From positions 1-63,432 of the forward strand of contig JAFTKK010000049.1 in NCBI GenBank assembly GCA_017453325.1: a DNA stretch of 63,432 nucleotides, read 5' to 3'. The translations under genes and the position numbers were made by a program. Position 1 is the first letter of the stretch. Every line of letters starts with the position of its first letter. Below the pieces are notes generated by a model. The model was not told the origin of the DNA and searched no databases. It was given only the letters and a program-made list of their open reading frames with translations. Source of the DNA: Clostridia bacterium (lineage in GTDB: Bacteria > Bacillota > Clostridia > Oscillospirales > CAG-272). Below are positions 1 to 8,205 of the stretch, piece by piece.

Positions 1-82
1 AAAAATGTCCGTACTCCTTTTGATTTTGCGGCAGGTAAAACTTGCTTTATGGAAGGCCCCCTTGGCGGCTCTTTTGATGTTG

Positions 83-868
83 TTAGGCAATATCCTTTCT
101 CGTATATTGCCAATAGGAGAGGAATATGCCTATGGCGGTGACGGTCAAGCCCACCGCGAGATATTTGAGATCAAGGGCGTTTTCCCGTACGATATACGCG
201 CCGTCGGTATAGGCGAAGGGTGTTGCAAATTTCAAAAATTCGGTTTGGTCGGAAAGGTTGGCAAGAATGTTGAAAAAATACAGGGCAAACGCCAAGCCAA
301 GACCTACGCCAAGGCCGCCGCGGCGCAAAAACGAGGAGACGCCGAAGGTGATGGCCGCAAGCTCGATCTGCAGCAGAAGATTGGCCAAAAAGAGCAGCGC
401 CATGCCCCCTGCCTGTGCTTCAACGCCGACACCGGCAATAGCCACAACCGTGACCAAAACAACGACGGCGTTAAAGATCAGCAGCTGTGCGAGCACCGAT
501 AGCCACTTTTGTGTCACGATATAGCGGCGCGAAATGGGGTGCGTCAGCAAAAATTCCGCGGTGCGCTCGCGTTCCTCCTTTGCCAGAGCACCGATGCCGA
601 GCAGCGCCGCAAACAACGCGCCGCCAAGCCCCAACGTGTTGCCGCATTCAATGCTGAAATAGCCCATAAATTCGCCAAAATTCAGCTCATCCATGCCAAA
701 TGCGGCGGAAAAGGCGCCCATGTCGGCAAACATATTGCTGATGTCGGCCATTTCCTTTGCCATTTCGGGGTAAATCACGATGCAGATCCCCAGCATAAAG
801 GCCACGGCCCCCGCCCAGATGGCCAGCATCAGCCGCCCGCGCTTCAGTTCATGAAAAAACAATGTCAT
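83..868 (-). CDS. ABC-2 type transporter permease
   Basis: 261-residue integral membrane protein with about six hydrophobic segments and no ATPase motifs, as expected for the permease of an ABC-2 exporter. The second segment is flanked by an EERERTAEFLLTHPISRRY stretch, a cytoplasmic loop typical of ABC-2 permeases that are partnered with a separate ATPase. A GGGGGAGG ribosome site lies 7 bases before the ATG. The start overlaps the stop of the upstream ATPase gene (ATGA), so the two are translationally coupled. It is the last gene of the SdpR-SdpI-ATPase-permease operon. The exported substrate is unknown; the SdpI neighbour suggests a peptide toxin or envelope-stress role (inference). Confidence 0.85.
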   Translation of the reverse strand: MTLFFHELKRGRLMLAIWAGAVAFMLGICIVIYPEMAKEMADISNMFADMGAFSAAFGMDELNFGEFMGYFSIECGNTLGLGGALFAALLGIGALAKEERERTAEFLLTHPISRRYIVTQKWLSVLAQLLIFNAVVVLVTVVAIAGVGVEAQAGGMALLFLANLLLQIELAAITFGVSSFLRRGGLGVGLGLAFALYFFNILANLSDQTEFLKFATPFAYTDGAYIVRENALDLKYLAVGLTVTAIGIFLSYWQYTRKDIA

Positions 869-1746
869 TGTACCGCCTCCCCCGTTTGATAGTAGTGCAA
901 AAAGATCTCGTCAAGGCTTGGGTCGGTAATGGTGATATCGGAAAAGGAGAGGGAGGAGAGTGCTTGCAGCAGGGCAGAGGGCGCACCGCTGAACAAAAAG
1001 CTTGCCGTGCCGTCCTCAAATTTCATTCCCTCGCTTTGAGGGATCTCGGGTGCCGCCTGCATACCGTAGAGGGTTACGTGCTTCACGCCCGTGTGACCGA
1101 GCTTTTTCACGCTATCGGCTACCAGCAATCTGCCCTCCCGTATCACAGCAGCGCTTTGGCAATAAGCTGCAATTTCCGCCAAAATATGGGAGGAGAGAAA
1201 AACCGTGGCCCCTGCGCGGTTTCTTTCCTGTAAAACGGTGTAAAATTCCTTTTGCACCAACGGGTCAAGACCGCTTGTCGGCTCGTCGAGAATATAAAGG
1301 CGCGGCTTGTGCTGCAGGGCACAGATCAGCCCCACCTTTTTGCGGTTGCCCAAGGAAAGCTCCTCTATTTTTTTGCCGGTATCCAGCTGCAAGCGCTCGG
1401 CAAGCGCCTTTGCTTCCGCACCGCAATCAAGGCCGCGGAGGTCTGCTGACAGCTTTAAGACCTCAGCCACACGCATGCCGTGATAAAAAGCGGTTTCGGA
1501 GGGGAGGTAGCCCACTTCGCGCAGGTTTTCGAGGCGGTGCGTGATGATATCACGCCCAAAAACAGCGGCGCTGCCGCGCGTGGGCGCGATCAGACCGAGC
1601 AGGGTGCGTATCAGCGTGCTCTTGCCTGCGCCGTTTGGACCGATAAACCCAAAAAAGTCTCCCTCGGCAACCGAAAGGTCAACATCAACAATACCTCTTG
1701 CCATGCCGTAAAATTTGGTCAGTTGCTTTGCTTCGATGGCGAGCAT
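865..1746 (-). CDS. ABC transporter ATP-binding protein
   Basis: 293-residue ABC ATPase that should energise the permease encoded just downstream. Walker A reads GPNGAGKSTLIRTLLG near residue 38, the signature LSLGNRKKVG near 133, and Walker B with its D-loop YILDEPTSGLDP near 152. The C-terminal third resembles the variable domain of BcrA/YxlF-type exporters. The ATG at 1746 forms a TGATG overlap with the sdpI-like stop, so I chose it over the longer in-frame extension, which would run 39 codons into sdpI. The downstream end overlaps the permease by 4 bases. Confidence 0.9.
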   Translation of the reverse strand: MLAIEAKQLTKFYGMARGIVDVDLSVAEGDFFGFIGPNGAGKSTLIRTLLGLIAPTRGSAAVFGRDIITHRLENLREVGYLPSETAFYHGMRVAEVLKLSADLRGLDCGAEAKALAERLQLDTGKKIEELSLGNRKKVGLICALQHKPRLYILDEPTSGLDPLVQKEFYTVLQERNRAGATVFLSSHILAEIAAYCQSAAVIREGRLLVADSVKKLGHTGVKHVTLYGMQAAPEIPQSEGMKFEDGTASFLFSGAPSALLQALSSLSFSDITITDPSLDEIFLHYYQTGEAVQ

Positions 1747-2834
1747 CACGAACCTCCCGTTTTTTCGATCAAGGTTTGGTAGATCTCCTTGGTTGCCGCT
1801 GCATCCTTGCCGTTGATGGCGATGAGCTTGCCGTTTACCGTCAGCACCACCAGCGCGTCGCACCCGTGATAGGTGTAGCGCGTGTGTCTGCCGAGTGCCT
1901 CGCTTTCATAAAGGCCGAGGTCAAGGCGCGGTGAGCCAAAGCCGTATTGACGCCATGCCGCGGTATCGCTTTCCACATATCGGACACTTTCAATGCTATC
2001 ATAGGAGATGGAAATATCGTCGTAAAAATCGGCTCTTACCGTCATGCTCTCGGTGTCGTAAAGGACGGTCACGTTACCCGTAAAGCAGATCACAAGACAT
2101 GCCACTAAAATGAGAGGCACCGCCACGGCGGTGATGATGAGCCCTACCTTAGTTGAGGGAGCTTTTTTGTAATCCTCCTTGGTGCACACACCCGTGGCGA
2201 GCTGCTTTTTATAAAAGCGGTAGGAATATACCGTGGGCAGCCCCACGGCAATCAGTATCAATGCCATAAAGACAGGGAAAAAGGCCGCGAGGGGCAGGAA
2301 AACGGTAAAGAGCGTGGCAATTCCCACACCCACAAAAACCTTGCCGCCAAAGCGATGCGTGGCGTTCCAGTTTTCCTCGTTGGCAATCGTCCATGAGAGC
2401 TTAATGCCCATCGTGCGATTTTGTCTGCATTTGGGCAGATAATTGCCCGTGACGATCAGCAAAAGCCCCAGTAAAATCGCCGTAACGGCCGCCACGTTCA
2501 GCTCCCAACCAAAGGCAAAGGCGTAGGTGATGGCAGAAGTAAAGAGGGAGATGACGGGCATGATCCAGAAAACGAGATGCATTACCTTGCCGTCCTGCCC
2601 CTTGTTGCGGTTATCCCATGCCGTGATGCCAAGGCAAATGAGATGCAACGCCAGAAGCATCAGCGGCAAAAAGACAACGGCCATCAGCGCCGAGGAGGTG
2701 GCGTCGGGGGCAAGATCCACCCCCCAATGGGTGACCATTTGCTCGGGCAGCTGATCCCAACAGATCAGCCCGAACAAAACGGGTAAAAGAATAATAATAG
2801 AAGACAGTATCAGCTTGATCTTATGCTTCATCAT
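1746..2834 (-). CDS. SdpI-family membrane protein (DUF1648)
   Basis: 362-residue membrane protein. The N-terminal third has the DUF1648 pattern (LPEQMVTHWG after the first transmembrane helix) followed by further helices and an SdpI-like segment with MGIKLSWTIANEENWNATHR near residue 140, the hallmark of the SdpI family. In Bacillus subtilis SdpI is both an immunity protein against the SdpC toxin and a receptor that sequesters the SdpR repressor (established for the family). A soluble C-terminal part of about 110 residues may be an extra sensory or PH-like domain. It overlaps the end of the ArsR-type gene by 14 bases, and AAAGGAG precedes the start. No SdpC-like toxin gene is visible here. 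Confidence 0.8.
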   Translation of the reverse strand: MMKHKIKLILSSIIILLPVLFGLICWDQLPEQMVTHWGVDLAPDATSSALMAVVFLPLMLLALHLICLGITAWDNRNKGQDGKVMHLVFWIMPVISLFTSAITYAFAFGWELNVAAVTAILLGLLLIVTGNYLPKCRQNRTMGIKLSWTIANEENWNATHRFGGKVFVGVGIATLFTVFLPLAAFFPVFMALILIAVGLPTVYSYRFYKKQLATGVCTKEDYKKAPSTKVGLIITAVAVPLILVACLVICFTGNVTVLYDTESMTVRADFYDDISISYDSIESVRYVESDTAAWRQYGFGSPRLDLGLYESEALGRHTRYTYHGCDALVVLTVNGKLIAINGKDAAATKEIYQTLIEKTGGS

Positions 2835-3102
2835 TGTACTTTTCTCCTTTCAGTGTTGCGATCCATAGCATGATCTCCTCAAGCACGGATGCATTCAGCT
2901 CATAATAAATAAATTTTCCCTCGCGCGTGTCGCGAATGAGGTCGGCTTCCCTCAGTACCGATAGGTGACGGGAAATGGCCGCCCCCGTGATCTCAAAGTG
3001 CAAAGCGATGTCGCCCGCCGAAAGACGCCCGTTTTTGAGCAGGTTTAAAATTTCACGTCTGACGGGGTCGGAAAGTGCGCGCATGGTTTGCTGTAAGCCC
3101 AC
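2821..3102 (-). CDS. ArsR/SdpR-family autorepressor
   Basis: 93-residue winged-helix regulator. The core motif RREILNLLKNGRLSAGDIA and the recognition-helix region GAAISRHLSVLREADLI match SdpR-type ArsR repressors, and no metal-binding cysteines are seen. I place the start at a GTG: the ribosome site AAAGGAG sits 7 bases upstream of it and would otherwise lie inside the coding region of the longer frame that begins at an ATG at 3126. The following gene is SdpI-like, so the pair copies the Bacillus sdpRI arrangement. An inverted repeat between the promoter and the start is the likely self-operator. Confidence 0.85.
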   Translation of the reverse strand: MGLQQTMRALSDPVRREILNLLKNGRLSAGDIALHFEITGAAISRHLSVLREADLIRDTREGKFIYYELNASVLEEIMLWIATLKGEKYNDEA

Positions 3103-3116
3103 GTTGCCACTCCTTT

Positions 3117-3145
3117 CATTTAACATTTAACTTAATTGTTAAATG
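3117..3145 (-). promoter_or_regulatory. Probable SdpR-type operator
   Basis: Three 8-base half-sites: CATTTAAC at 3117-3124, CATTTAAC at 3124-3131 and the inverse GTTAAATG at 3138-3145. The last two form a perfect inverted repeat with a 6-base centre. The site lies between the -10 box and the GTG of the ArsR-type gene, covering the expected transcription start, which suits autorepression. Confidence 0.7.
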
Positions 3146-3146
3146 T

Positions 3147-3175
3147 AGTATAACACGAAATCCGCGCGCTGTCAA
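3147..3175 (-). promoter_or_regulatory. Sigma-A promoter of the sdpRI-ABC operon
   Basis: On the minus strand TTGACA (3170-3175), a 17-base spacer, then TATACT (3147-3152). This is near-consensus and faces the ArsR-type gene; the operator begins two bases downstream of the -10 box. Confidence 0.8.
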
Positions 3176-3187
3176 GAGGGAAATGCC

Positions 3188-3227
3188 GAAAAAGAAAAAA
3201 TTACCGCCGCGCACAGGTGCGCGGCGG
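3188..3227 (-). terminator. Rho-independent terminator after glpK
   Basis: An 11-bp perfect GC stem (3204-3214 with 3217-3227, two-base loop) is followed on the minus strand by TTTTTTCTTTTTC. It lies just after the glycerol kinase stop and ends the recombinase-HAD-glpK transcript. Confidence 0.8.
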
Positions 3228-3247
3228 CGTTTGCAGTTCAAGAGTTG

Positions 3248-4741
3248 TTATTGATCCCGATTCCAGCCCTTTGCGCGCTCTACTGCGCGGTGCCAGCCGT
3301 GCAGGAGCTTTGCGCGTACGGTGTCCTTCATGTCGGGGAGGTAGCGCGTTTTGACAGAGAACAGCTTTTCGGCATCCTCGAATTTTGCCAGCCCCGCGCC
3401 AACCGCCGCCGCAAAGGCAGAGCCCTGCGCCGTTGCTTCGGCGCAGGAGGGGATCTCCAACGGTATGTTCAGCATGTCTGCCTGGAATTGCATCAAGAAT
3501 TTGTCATGCACGGCGCCGCCGTCACAACGCATGAGCGTAATGGGCGTGGCCGCGTCCTTTTCCATCGCGGCGGAAAGATCGGTGACCTGATAGGCAATTG
3601 CCTCCTCGGTGGCGCGCACAATGTGGGCGCGCGTGGTGCCGCCCGTCAGACCAATCATCATGCCTCCGGCAAAGGGGTCCCAATGCGGCGCGGCCAGACC
3701 GCTGAAGGCGGGCACGAAATAAACGCCCCCGTTATCGGGCACGGATAGCGCAAGGGGTGCGCTTTCCTTGGCGGAGCTGATAATGCCGAGCCCGTCACGC
3801 AGCCATTGCGTGGCGGCACCTGCAATGTAAATGCCGCCGTCGAGCGCATAAGTGCGCTTGCCGTTTATCTGCCACGCCACGGTCGTCAGCAGGCCGTTTT
3901 CGGAGCGAATGGGGGTATTTCCCGTGTTCATCAGCATAAAGCAGCCCGTGCCGTAGGTGGTTTTCAGCATGCCCTTTTTGATGCAGCCCTGCCCGAGAAG
4001 CGCCGCCTGCTGGTCGTTGAGCATGGCGCAAACGGGTGCGCTGATGTCGAGAAATGCATCGGGGTCGCATTTGCCGAAGTCGCGTGCGCTGTCACCCACC
4101 TCGGGCAAGATCGCTCTGTCAATGCCGCAAACGGCGCAAAGCTCTTCATCCCACGCGCCGCTTTCAATATTGTAAAGCATGGTGCGCGAGGCGGTGGAGG
4201 CGTCGGTCTTGTGTGCCTTGCCGCCCGTCATTTTGTAAAGCATCCAGGCATCCATGTTGCCTGCGATCAGGCGGTTTTTTGCCAGTAAGGCATCACATTC
4301 CGATACGTTTTTTAAGATCCACTCGATCTTGGTGGCGCTGAAGTAGCTGTCGGGGGTTAGCGCAGTCTTGGCGCGAAAGAGCTCGCCGTGCGTGGCGTCA
4401 AGCTCGGCGGCGCGTGTCGCGGTGCGTCGGTCCTGCCACACAATGGCGGGGTAAACGGGCTTGCCCGTTTCGCGGTCCCACAGTGCTACGCTCTCGCCCT
4501 CGTGGTCAATGCCGATGGCTAAAATATCGTCGGGCGCAGCCCCTGCGGTCTGCATGGCCTCGCGTGTCGCCTCGCGGAGCATTTCCCAGATGTTTTCGGG
4601 GTCGTGCTCGACCCGGCCCGCCTGCGGATAATATTGCGTGATCTCGCGATAGCCGCGTGCCACGGGGTTAAAATCGGTGTCAAAGAGCAGGGCGGTCACA
4701 CCCGTGGTGCCCTGGTCAATACCTAAAAAATATTTGCTCAT
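3248..4741 (-). CDS. glpK: Glycerol kinase
   Basis: 497-residue FGGY-family kinase that phosphorylates glycerol to sn-glycerol 3-phosphate with ATP. The N-terminal phosphate-binding motif is GIDQGTTGVTALLFD; the C-terminal half has GGIYIAGAATQWLRDG, SGLAAPHWDPFA and the adenosine-binding AQGSAFAAAVGAG. Length matches the family (about 495-505). GGAAAGG precedes the ATG. Glycerol kinase is the best family fit, though other FGGY sugar kinases share the fold. It lies one base after the HAD phosphatase gene; no glpF or glpD is nearby, so the uptake and oxidation steps must be encoded elsewhere. Confidence 0.9.
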   Translation of the reverse strand: MSKYFLGIDQGTTGVTALLFDTDFNPVARGYREITQYYPQAGRVEHDPENIWEMLREATREAMQTAGAAPDDILAIGIDHEGESVALWDRETGKPVYPAIVWQDRRTATRAAELDATHGELFRAKTALTPDSYFSATKIEWILKNVSECDALLAKNRLIAGNMDAWMLYKMTGGKAHKTDASTASRTMLYNIESGAWDEELCAVCGIDRAILPEVGDSARDFGKCDPDAFLDISAPVCAMLNDQQAALLGQGCIKKGMLKTTYGTGCFMLMNTGNTPIRSENGLLTTVAWQINGKRTYALDGGIYIAGAATQWLRDGLGIISSAKESAPLALSVPDNGGVYFVPAFSGLAAPHWDPFAGGMMIGLTGGTTRAHIVRATEEAIAYQVTDLSAAMEKDAATPITLMRCDGGAVHDKFLMQFQADMLNIPLEIPSCAEATAQGSAFAAAVGAGLAKFEDAEKLFSVKTRYLPDMKDTVRAKLLHGWHRAVERAKGWNRDQ

Positions 4742-4742
4742 A

Positions 4743-5435
4743 TTAAGCCTTTCCGTTGATTTTTTTCACAAGTGCAGGCAGCTCGCCCAGCTTTTCAATG
4801 GTGTAGTCGGGGGCGAGATTTTCTGCGGGGAAGGGGCGCACGTAAGGAATCCAAACGGCCGTAAGGCCCGCTTTTTTCGAGCCCTCTACGTCATTGATGG
4901 GGTGGTCGCCTACGTACATGGCCTCGTGGGGCTCTACGCCCATTTCGCGGCAGATGGTGTGGTAAGCGGAAGCGTGCGGCATGCCCTCGGGCAGGCTGCC
5001 GCTGATGATGATCTTGTCAAAATAGGGCGCGAGCGGCGTGTTGTTCAGCTTGTCGGTCTGGCTCTTTACACCGCCGTTGGTGAGCATGCCGATGAGAAGC
5101 CCGTCATCGTGCAGAGCGTTGAGGGTGTCAATGGTGTCGTCCCAGAGTGTGATGGAGCGCGGCTGATGGGTGCGGATGCACTTCATGTAGACCTCATAGG
5201 TCGGTACTGTGGAAAAGACCTGCTTTTTGATTTTTTCTTGGTACACGTCCGGCCATCCCACGGGATAGGCACCGTCCTTGTCGGCCTGCTTCATGCGGCG
5301 CAGCAGCTCGTCGTCATCAAGCTCGCGATTGATATATTCTGCAAGCTCCTCCTTGAAGGGTGCAAGCATTTTCGTGTAGCTTGCATCGCGGTCATAAAGT
5401 GTGTGGTCAAAATCAAAAATAACAGCCTTAATCAT
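4743..5435 (-). CDS. HAD-family hydrolase
   Basis: 230-residue haloacid-dehalogenase-type phosphatase. Motif I is FDFDHTLYD at residues 6-14 (nucleophile Asp8), motif II is MLTNGG near 112 and motif IV is YVGDHPINDVEGSKKAGL near 172. A helical cap lies between motifs I and II, typical of class I enzymes such as phosphoglycolate phosphatases and YjjG-like nucleotidases. The natural substrate cannot be told from sequence. It overlaps the recombinase by 8 bases and sits directly before glpK, so a role on a glycerol-phosphate-like metabolite is possible (inference only). Confidence 0.85.
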   Translation of the reverse strand: MIKAVIFDFDHTLYDRDASYTKMLAPFKEELAEYINRELDDDELLRRMKQADKDGAYPVGWPDVYQEKIKKQVFSTVPTYEVYMKCIRTHQPRSITLWDDTIDTLNALHDDGLLIGMLTNGGVKSQTDKLNNTPLAPYFDKIIISGSLPEGMPHASAYHTICREMGVEPHEAMYVGDHPINDVEGSKKAGLTAVWIPYVRPFPAENLAPDYTIEKLGELPALVKKINGKA

Positions 5436-6456
5436 TGTGTTTTATCTCCTTTTTTCTTTTTACTTGTGATAGGGGATTTTGGGCCATGGCCTCCTGCATA
5501 TGCGCGCTGCTCACGTGTGTGTAGATCTGCGTGGTGTTCAGCTGCTCGTGACCGAGGATGTCCTTGAGCACGCGCACATCCACCTCGCCTGTCTGGTACA
5601 TCAGCGTGGCGGCCGTGTGGCGTAGCTTGTGTACCGAAAGATGGCGATCACCAAGCCCCGCGAGATCTAGATATTTGTATACCATCCATTGCACGGTCTT
5701 CACGCTGATGCGGTTCTGTTGGCCGCTTAAAAACAGTGCCTTTTCCTTACTTGATTTGCCGTTTTTCTCGCTCAGGCGTATCGGCAGATAATCGGCAAGT
5801 GCCGTTTGACAGGCTTCGTTTAAGTAGATCATGCGCTCCTTGGCACCCTTGCCCGTGACGCGCAGCGAGCAAAGGTCCCGTCCCACGTCATTCAGGTCAA
5901 TGCCGCAAAGCTCGGATACACGCATACCGCAATTTAAAAACAGCGTCACGATCGCGTAATCGCGCACCACCGTGCGTGATTTTTTGTCATTCTTGATGGT
6001 GTCAAGCAGCAAGAGTGACTCATCCAGCGTGAGAAATTTGGGCAGCGTCTGCCGTCGCTTGGGTGACTCGATATCGGCAGCGGGATTGATATCAAGCTGC
6101 TTCGTTTTGGTTACGAGGTAACGGTAAAACATACGGATGGCCACCAGCTTGCGCGCCTTGGCAGCCCAGAGATTTTTGCGTACGTTTCCCGTGTACTGCA
6201 AAAAGGCGTAGATCTCGGTGGTGCGAATGCTGCCGATAAATCGCAGATCAAGTGCGCGGATATCTATGCTGGAAAACTCCTCGCTTTCAAAATCAATGCC
6301 CTCACGGCTGGCCACCACGTATCTGAAAAAGGTGCGCAGATCAAGCAGATATTCCGAAACGGTTTTTGGGGAGCAGTTTTGTATGCCCGTCTTATAGGCG
6401 GCAAAATCCTGCACGGCGACAGGCAGCTCGTGCAGCGGCACGGCGTATTGCTTCAT
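5428..6456 (-). CDS. Tyrosine recombinase, XerC/XerD type
   Basis: 342-residue site-specific tyrosine recombinase. A SAM-like core-binding domain occupies residues 1-110; the catalytic domain has Arg in GMRVSEL, Lys in TGKGAKERM, HKLRHTAAT, and the terminal His and nucleophile Tyr in LGHEQLNTTQIYTHV. Size and motifs fit the chromosomal XerC/XerD family more than phage integrases, and no tRNA attachment site or excisionase is adjacent. The ATG at 6456 has AAAGGAG 7 bases upstream, so the roughly 100-codon upstream extension is not coding. First gene of an overlapping operon with the HAD phosphatase and glpK, an unusual setting for a Xer protein. Confidence 0.85.
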   Translation of the reverse strand: MKQYAVPLHELPVAVQDFAAYKTGIQNCSPKTVSEYLLDLRTFFRYVVASREGIDFESEEFSSIDIRALDLRFIGSIRTTEIYAFLQYTGNVRKNLWAAKARKLVAIRMFYRYLVTKTKQLDINPAADIESPKRRQTLPKFLTLDESLLLLDTIKNDKKSRTVVRDYAIVTLFLNCGMRVSELCGIDLNDVGRDLCSLRVTGKGAKERMIYLNEACQTALADYLPIRLSEKNGKSSKEKALFLSGQQNRISVKTVQWMVYKYLDLAGLGDRHLSVHKLRHTAATLMYQTGEVDVRVLKDILGHEQLNTTQIYTHVSSAHMQEAMAQNPLSQVKRKKEIKHND

Positions 6457-6525
6457 GGCGCGCTCCTTTCTTTGTGAAAATTCGGTGTCGGTTGCAAGAA
6501 AAATGTAAAATATTTCGGTTTGGTA

Positions 6526-6554
6526 TTGAAAACCGCCAAACACTTCGGTATAAT
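6526..6554 (+). promoter_or_regulatory. Sigma-A promoter, membrane protein gene
   Basis: TTGAAA (6526-6531), a 17-base spacer and a perfect TATAAT (6549-6554). The -10 box overlaps an in-frame ATG at 6553, which rules that codon out as a start and supports the downstream GTG at 6589. Confidence 0.8.
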
Positions 6555-6588
6555 GGGAGCAATAGATAGAAAAGAGGGGATCACCCAC

Positions 6589-7161
6589 GTGAAAGAATTT
6601 TTGAAGAAGTATTCCTATACCGTCGTCAAGCTCTTCGTCAACCAGTTTGCAATTGCGCTTTTTGGCGTTGGTCTGGCGTTTGTGAGTGCCTATGCACAAA
6701 ACAACACCCTGCGTGTTGCCAGCAGCATCGGTGCCATTTTGTTTTATCTGTTTTTGCTCTACGTGCATATGTGGGAGGTGGGTGCTAAGGACGGCATTTC
6801 CGCTGAGGCACGCGGCACCTCGCGCGGCCTTTGGCGCGGCTTTGTGATCGGCGCTGCGGCCAATCTGCCCAATTTGCTGCTCGCCATCCTCATCGGCATC
6901 GCAAGCCTTGCGGGTGCAGGGGGGCTCGGGCAGGTAACCACCGCCATTGCGCTGATGCTGGAGGGTATGTACTTTGGCATTCTTTCGGTGCCGATCGGAG
7001 ATACGGTGCTCTCGGGGCAGGCGTGGGTCTATTTCGTGATCATTTTGCCCGCCGTGCTGGTGTCGGGCGGTGCCTATGTGATCGGCAGCTACAATTTACA
7101 CGCTACCAATATTTTAATACCAAAAAACAAAGATGTCAAGAATAACGGACGCCCGAAATAA
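6589..7161 (+). CDS. Hypothetical integral membrane protein
   Basis: 190-residue protein with about five transmembrane segments (roughly residues 12-32, 42-62, 85-110, 115-135 and 145-170). I do not recognise a family. The GTG start follows an AGAGGGG ribosome site, and the only upstream ATG lies in the -10 box of the promoter. The loop near residue 65 is charged (WEVGAKDGISAEARG) and the C-terminus is basic and asparagine-rich, probably cytoplasmic. Monocistronic: its own promoter upstream and a terminator downstream. Divergent from the recombinase operon. Confidence 0.75.
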   Translation: MKEFLKKYSYTVVKLFVNQFAIALFGVGLAFVSAYAQNNTLRVASSIGAILFYLFLLYVHMWEVGAKDGISAEARGTSRGLWRGFVIGAAANLPNLLLAILIGIASLAGAGGLGQVTTAIALMLEGMYFGILSVPIGDTVLSGQAWVYFVIILPAVLVSGGAYVIGSYNLHATNILIPKNKDVKNNGRPK

Positions 7162-7193
7162 AAATATTTTGTATAAAATCATTCCTTTTTGAT

Positions 7194-7242
7194 AAAATCC
7201 GCATTTTTTGCCGCTGCGGCGGTGAAAGATGCGGATTTTTTG
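7194..7242 (+). terminator. Terminator after the membrane protein gene
   Basis: Arms AAAATCCGCAT (7194-7204) and ATGCGGATTTTTT (7229-7241) enclose a smaller GCCGC/GCGGC hairpin and end in a T run. The remaining leader up to 7420 is AT-rich and shows no other gene. Confidence 0.65.
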
Positions 7243-7420
7243 CGTGTTTTTGCTCGTGGCGGGCAATGCTTTGTGTAAGGGAATATATGTTACACTTTAT
7301 TCATATCCTGTTCATACAAAGTTCAATAAGTCATGCTATCATTCTTTTTGTCGCGAGACGTGGTTTTCAAAACCACATCAAACAATCAAAACAAACTCAA
7401 AATGTGGAGGAGAAAGTGAA

Positions 7421-8005
7421 ATGAAAACGTTTGCAAAAATTATCCGAGGCTGCACGGTGCCGCCCGTCATTGTTACCGTGCTGTTTTTGCTACTGTACTT
7501 TTTGCGTGACGATGTTGTAACCAATCCGCTCGATCTCGGCTTCTCACTTTTCTTTTTGGCGGTTGTACCGGTGCTCGCCTACCCGTTGCAGGCCATTGTG
7601 CCCGCTTTCCGCCCCGGCGGCCAAAAGATGAAGCGCAAGCTCGCGTTTATTCTCTCCATTATGGGCTACATTGCAGCCTTTACCGTCAGCATCATCCGCG
7701 GTGCGATCCCCAACCTTGCGTATATTGATGCCGTGTATCTTTGCTCGGTGGTGGTGCTCACCGCGCTCAATCTCCTGACGCCGTGGCACGCCAGCGGCCA
7801 CGCTTGCAGCATCGTGGGTCCCATTGCGCTGCTCGCCTGCTTCTTTGGGTGGCGTGCGATTTTGGTCGGCGCTGTGGTGATCGCCCTTTCGTTTTGGGCC
7901 TCTGTGTATTTAAAACGCCACACGGTGAGTGAATATCTGCTCGGTGCCGTGTCGCCCTTGGTTTCCGCCCTTTTGATGTACCCACTGTTTTTACCTACCT
8001 TTTAA
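7421..8005 (+). CDS. PAP2-like membrane protein
   Basis: 194-residue protein with about five to six transmembrane helices. Residues 122-130 (WHASGHACS) and 165-172 (KRHTVSEY) resemble the SGH and Rx5HxxxD-type motifs of membrane PAP2 phosphatases, but the first KX6RP motif is not clear and Glu replaces the final Asp, so catalytic activity is uncertain. PAP2 proteins dephosphorylate lipid phosphates such as undecaprenyl pyrophosphate or phosphatidic acid. The ATG at 7421 has GGAGGAGAAAG upstream; the upstream in-frame extension starting at 7229 lies in the preceding terminator and is not used. Followed by its own terminator. Confidence 0.65.
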   Translation: MKTFAKIIRGCTVPPVIVTVLFLLLYFLRDDVVTNPLDLGFSLFFLAVVPVLAYPLQAIVPAFRPGGQKMKRKLAFILSIMGYIAAFTVSIIRGAIPNLAYIDAVYLCSVVVLTALNLLTPWHASGHACSIVGPIALLACFFGWRAILVGAVVIALSFWASVYLKRHTVSEYLLGAVSPLVSALLMYPLFLPTF

Positions 8006-8007
8006 GT

Positions 8008-8105
8008 GAAGGGGCGGTGTCATTCGCGCAGACCCAAAACACCGAAATGAATAAAAAATATCGCCGCTTTTGCTATCAAATATCGATAGTAAAGGCGGCT
8101 TTTTC
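8008..8105 (+). repeat. Interspersed terminator-linked repeat, copy 1
   Basis: Starts with a GGGG-C-GTGTCATTCGCGCAGAC tail and ends with a stem-loop of GCCGC(C/T)TTTGCTATC type. The reverse complement of the whole ~95-base unit occurs at 14260-14353. Here the hairpin end (8063-8105) is followed by a T run and should terminate the PAP2-like gene. Confidence 0.8.
8063..8105 (+). terminator. Rho-independent terminator
   Basis: GCCGCTTTTGCTATC pairs with GATAGTAAAGGCGGC across a 7-base loop, followed by TTTTT. It forms the hairpin part of the repeat. Confidence 0.75.
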
Positions 8106-8141
8106 TCATGGCAGCAGGCACAAATAATCTCCGCCTGCCGC

Positions 8142-8170
8142 TTTACTTTTAAATAGCTTTGTGATATACT
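8142..8170 (+). promoter_or_regulatory. Promoter of uvrBA
   Basis: TTTACT (8142-8147), a 17-base spacer and TATACT (8165-8170), 36 bases before the uvrB start. No obvious LexA box (GAACN4GTTC) was seen between it and the gene. Confidence 0.6.
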
Positions 8171-8205
8171 AATATAGATATCTTCATCGAAAGGGAGGTC
8201 TCTGC

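Noticed and set aside
8142..8205. LexA-controlled SOS promoter for uvrBA
   Set aside because: No GAAC-N4-GTTC type box was found between the promoter and the start, so SOS control is not supported here.
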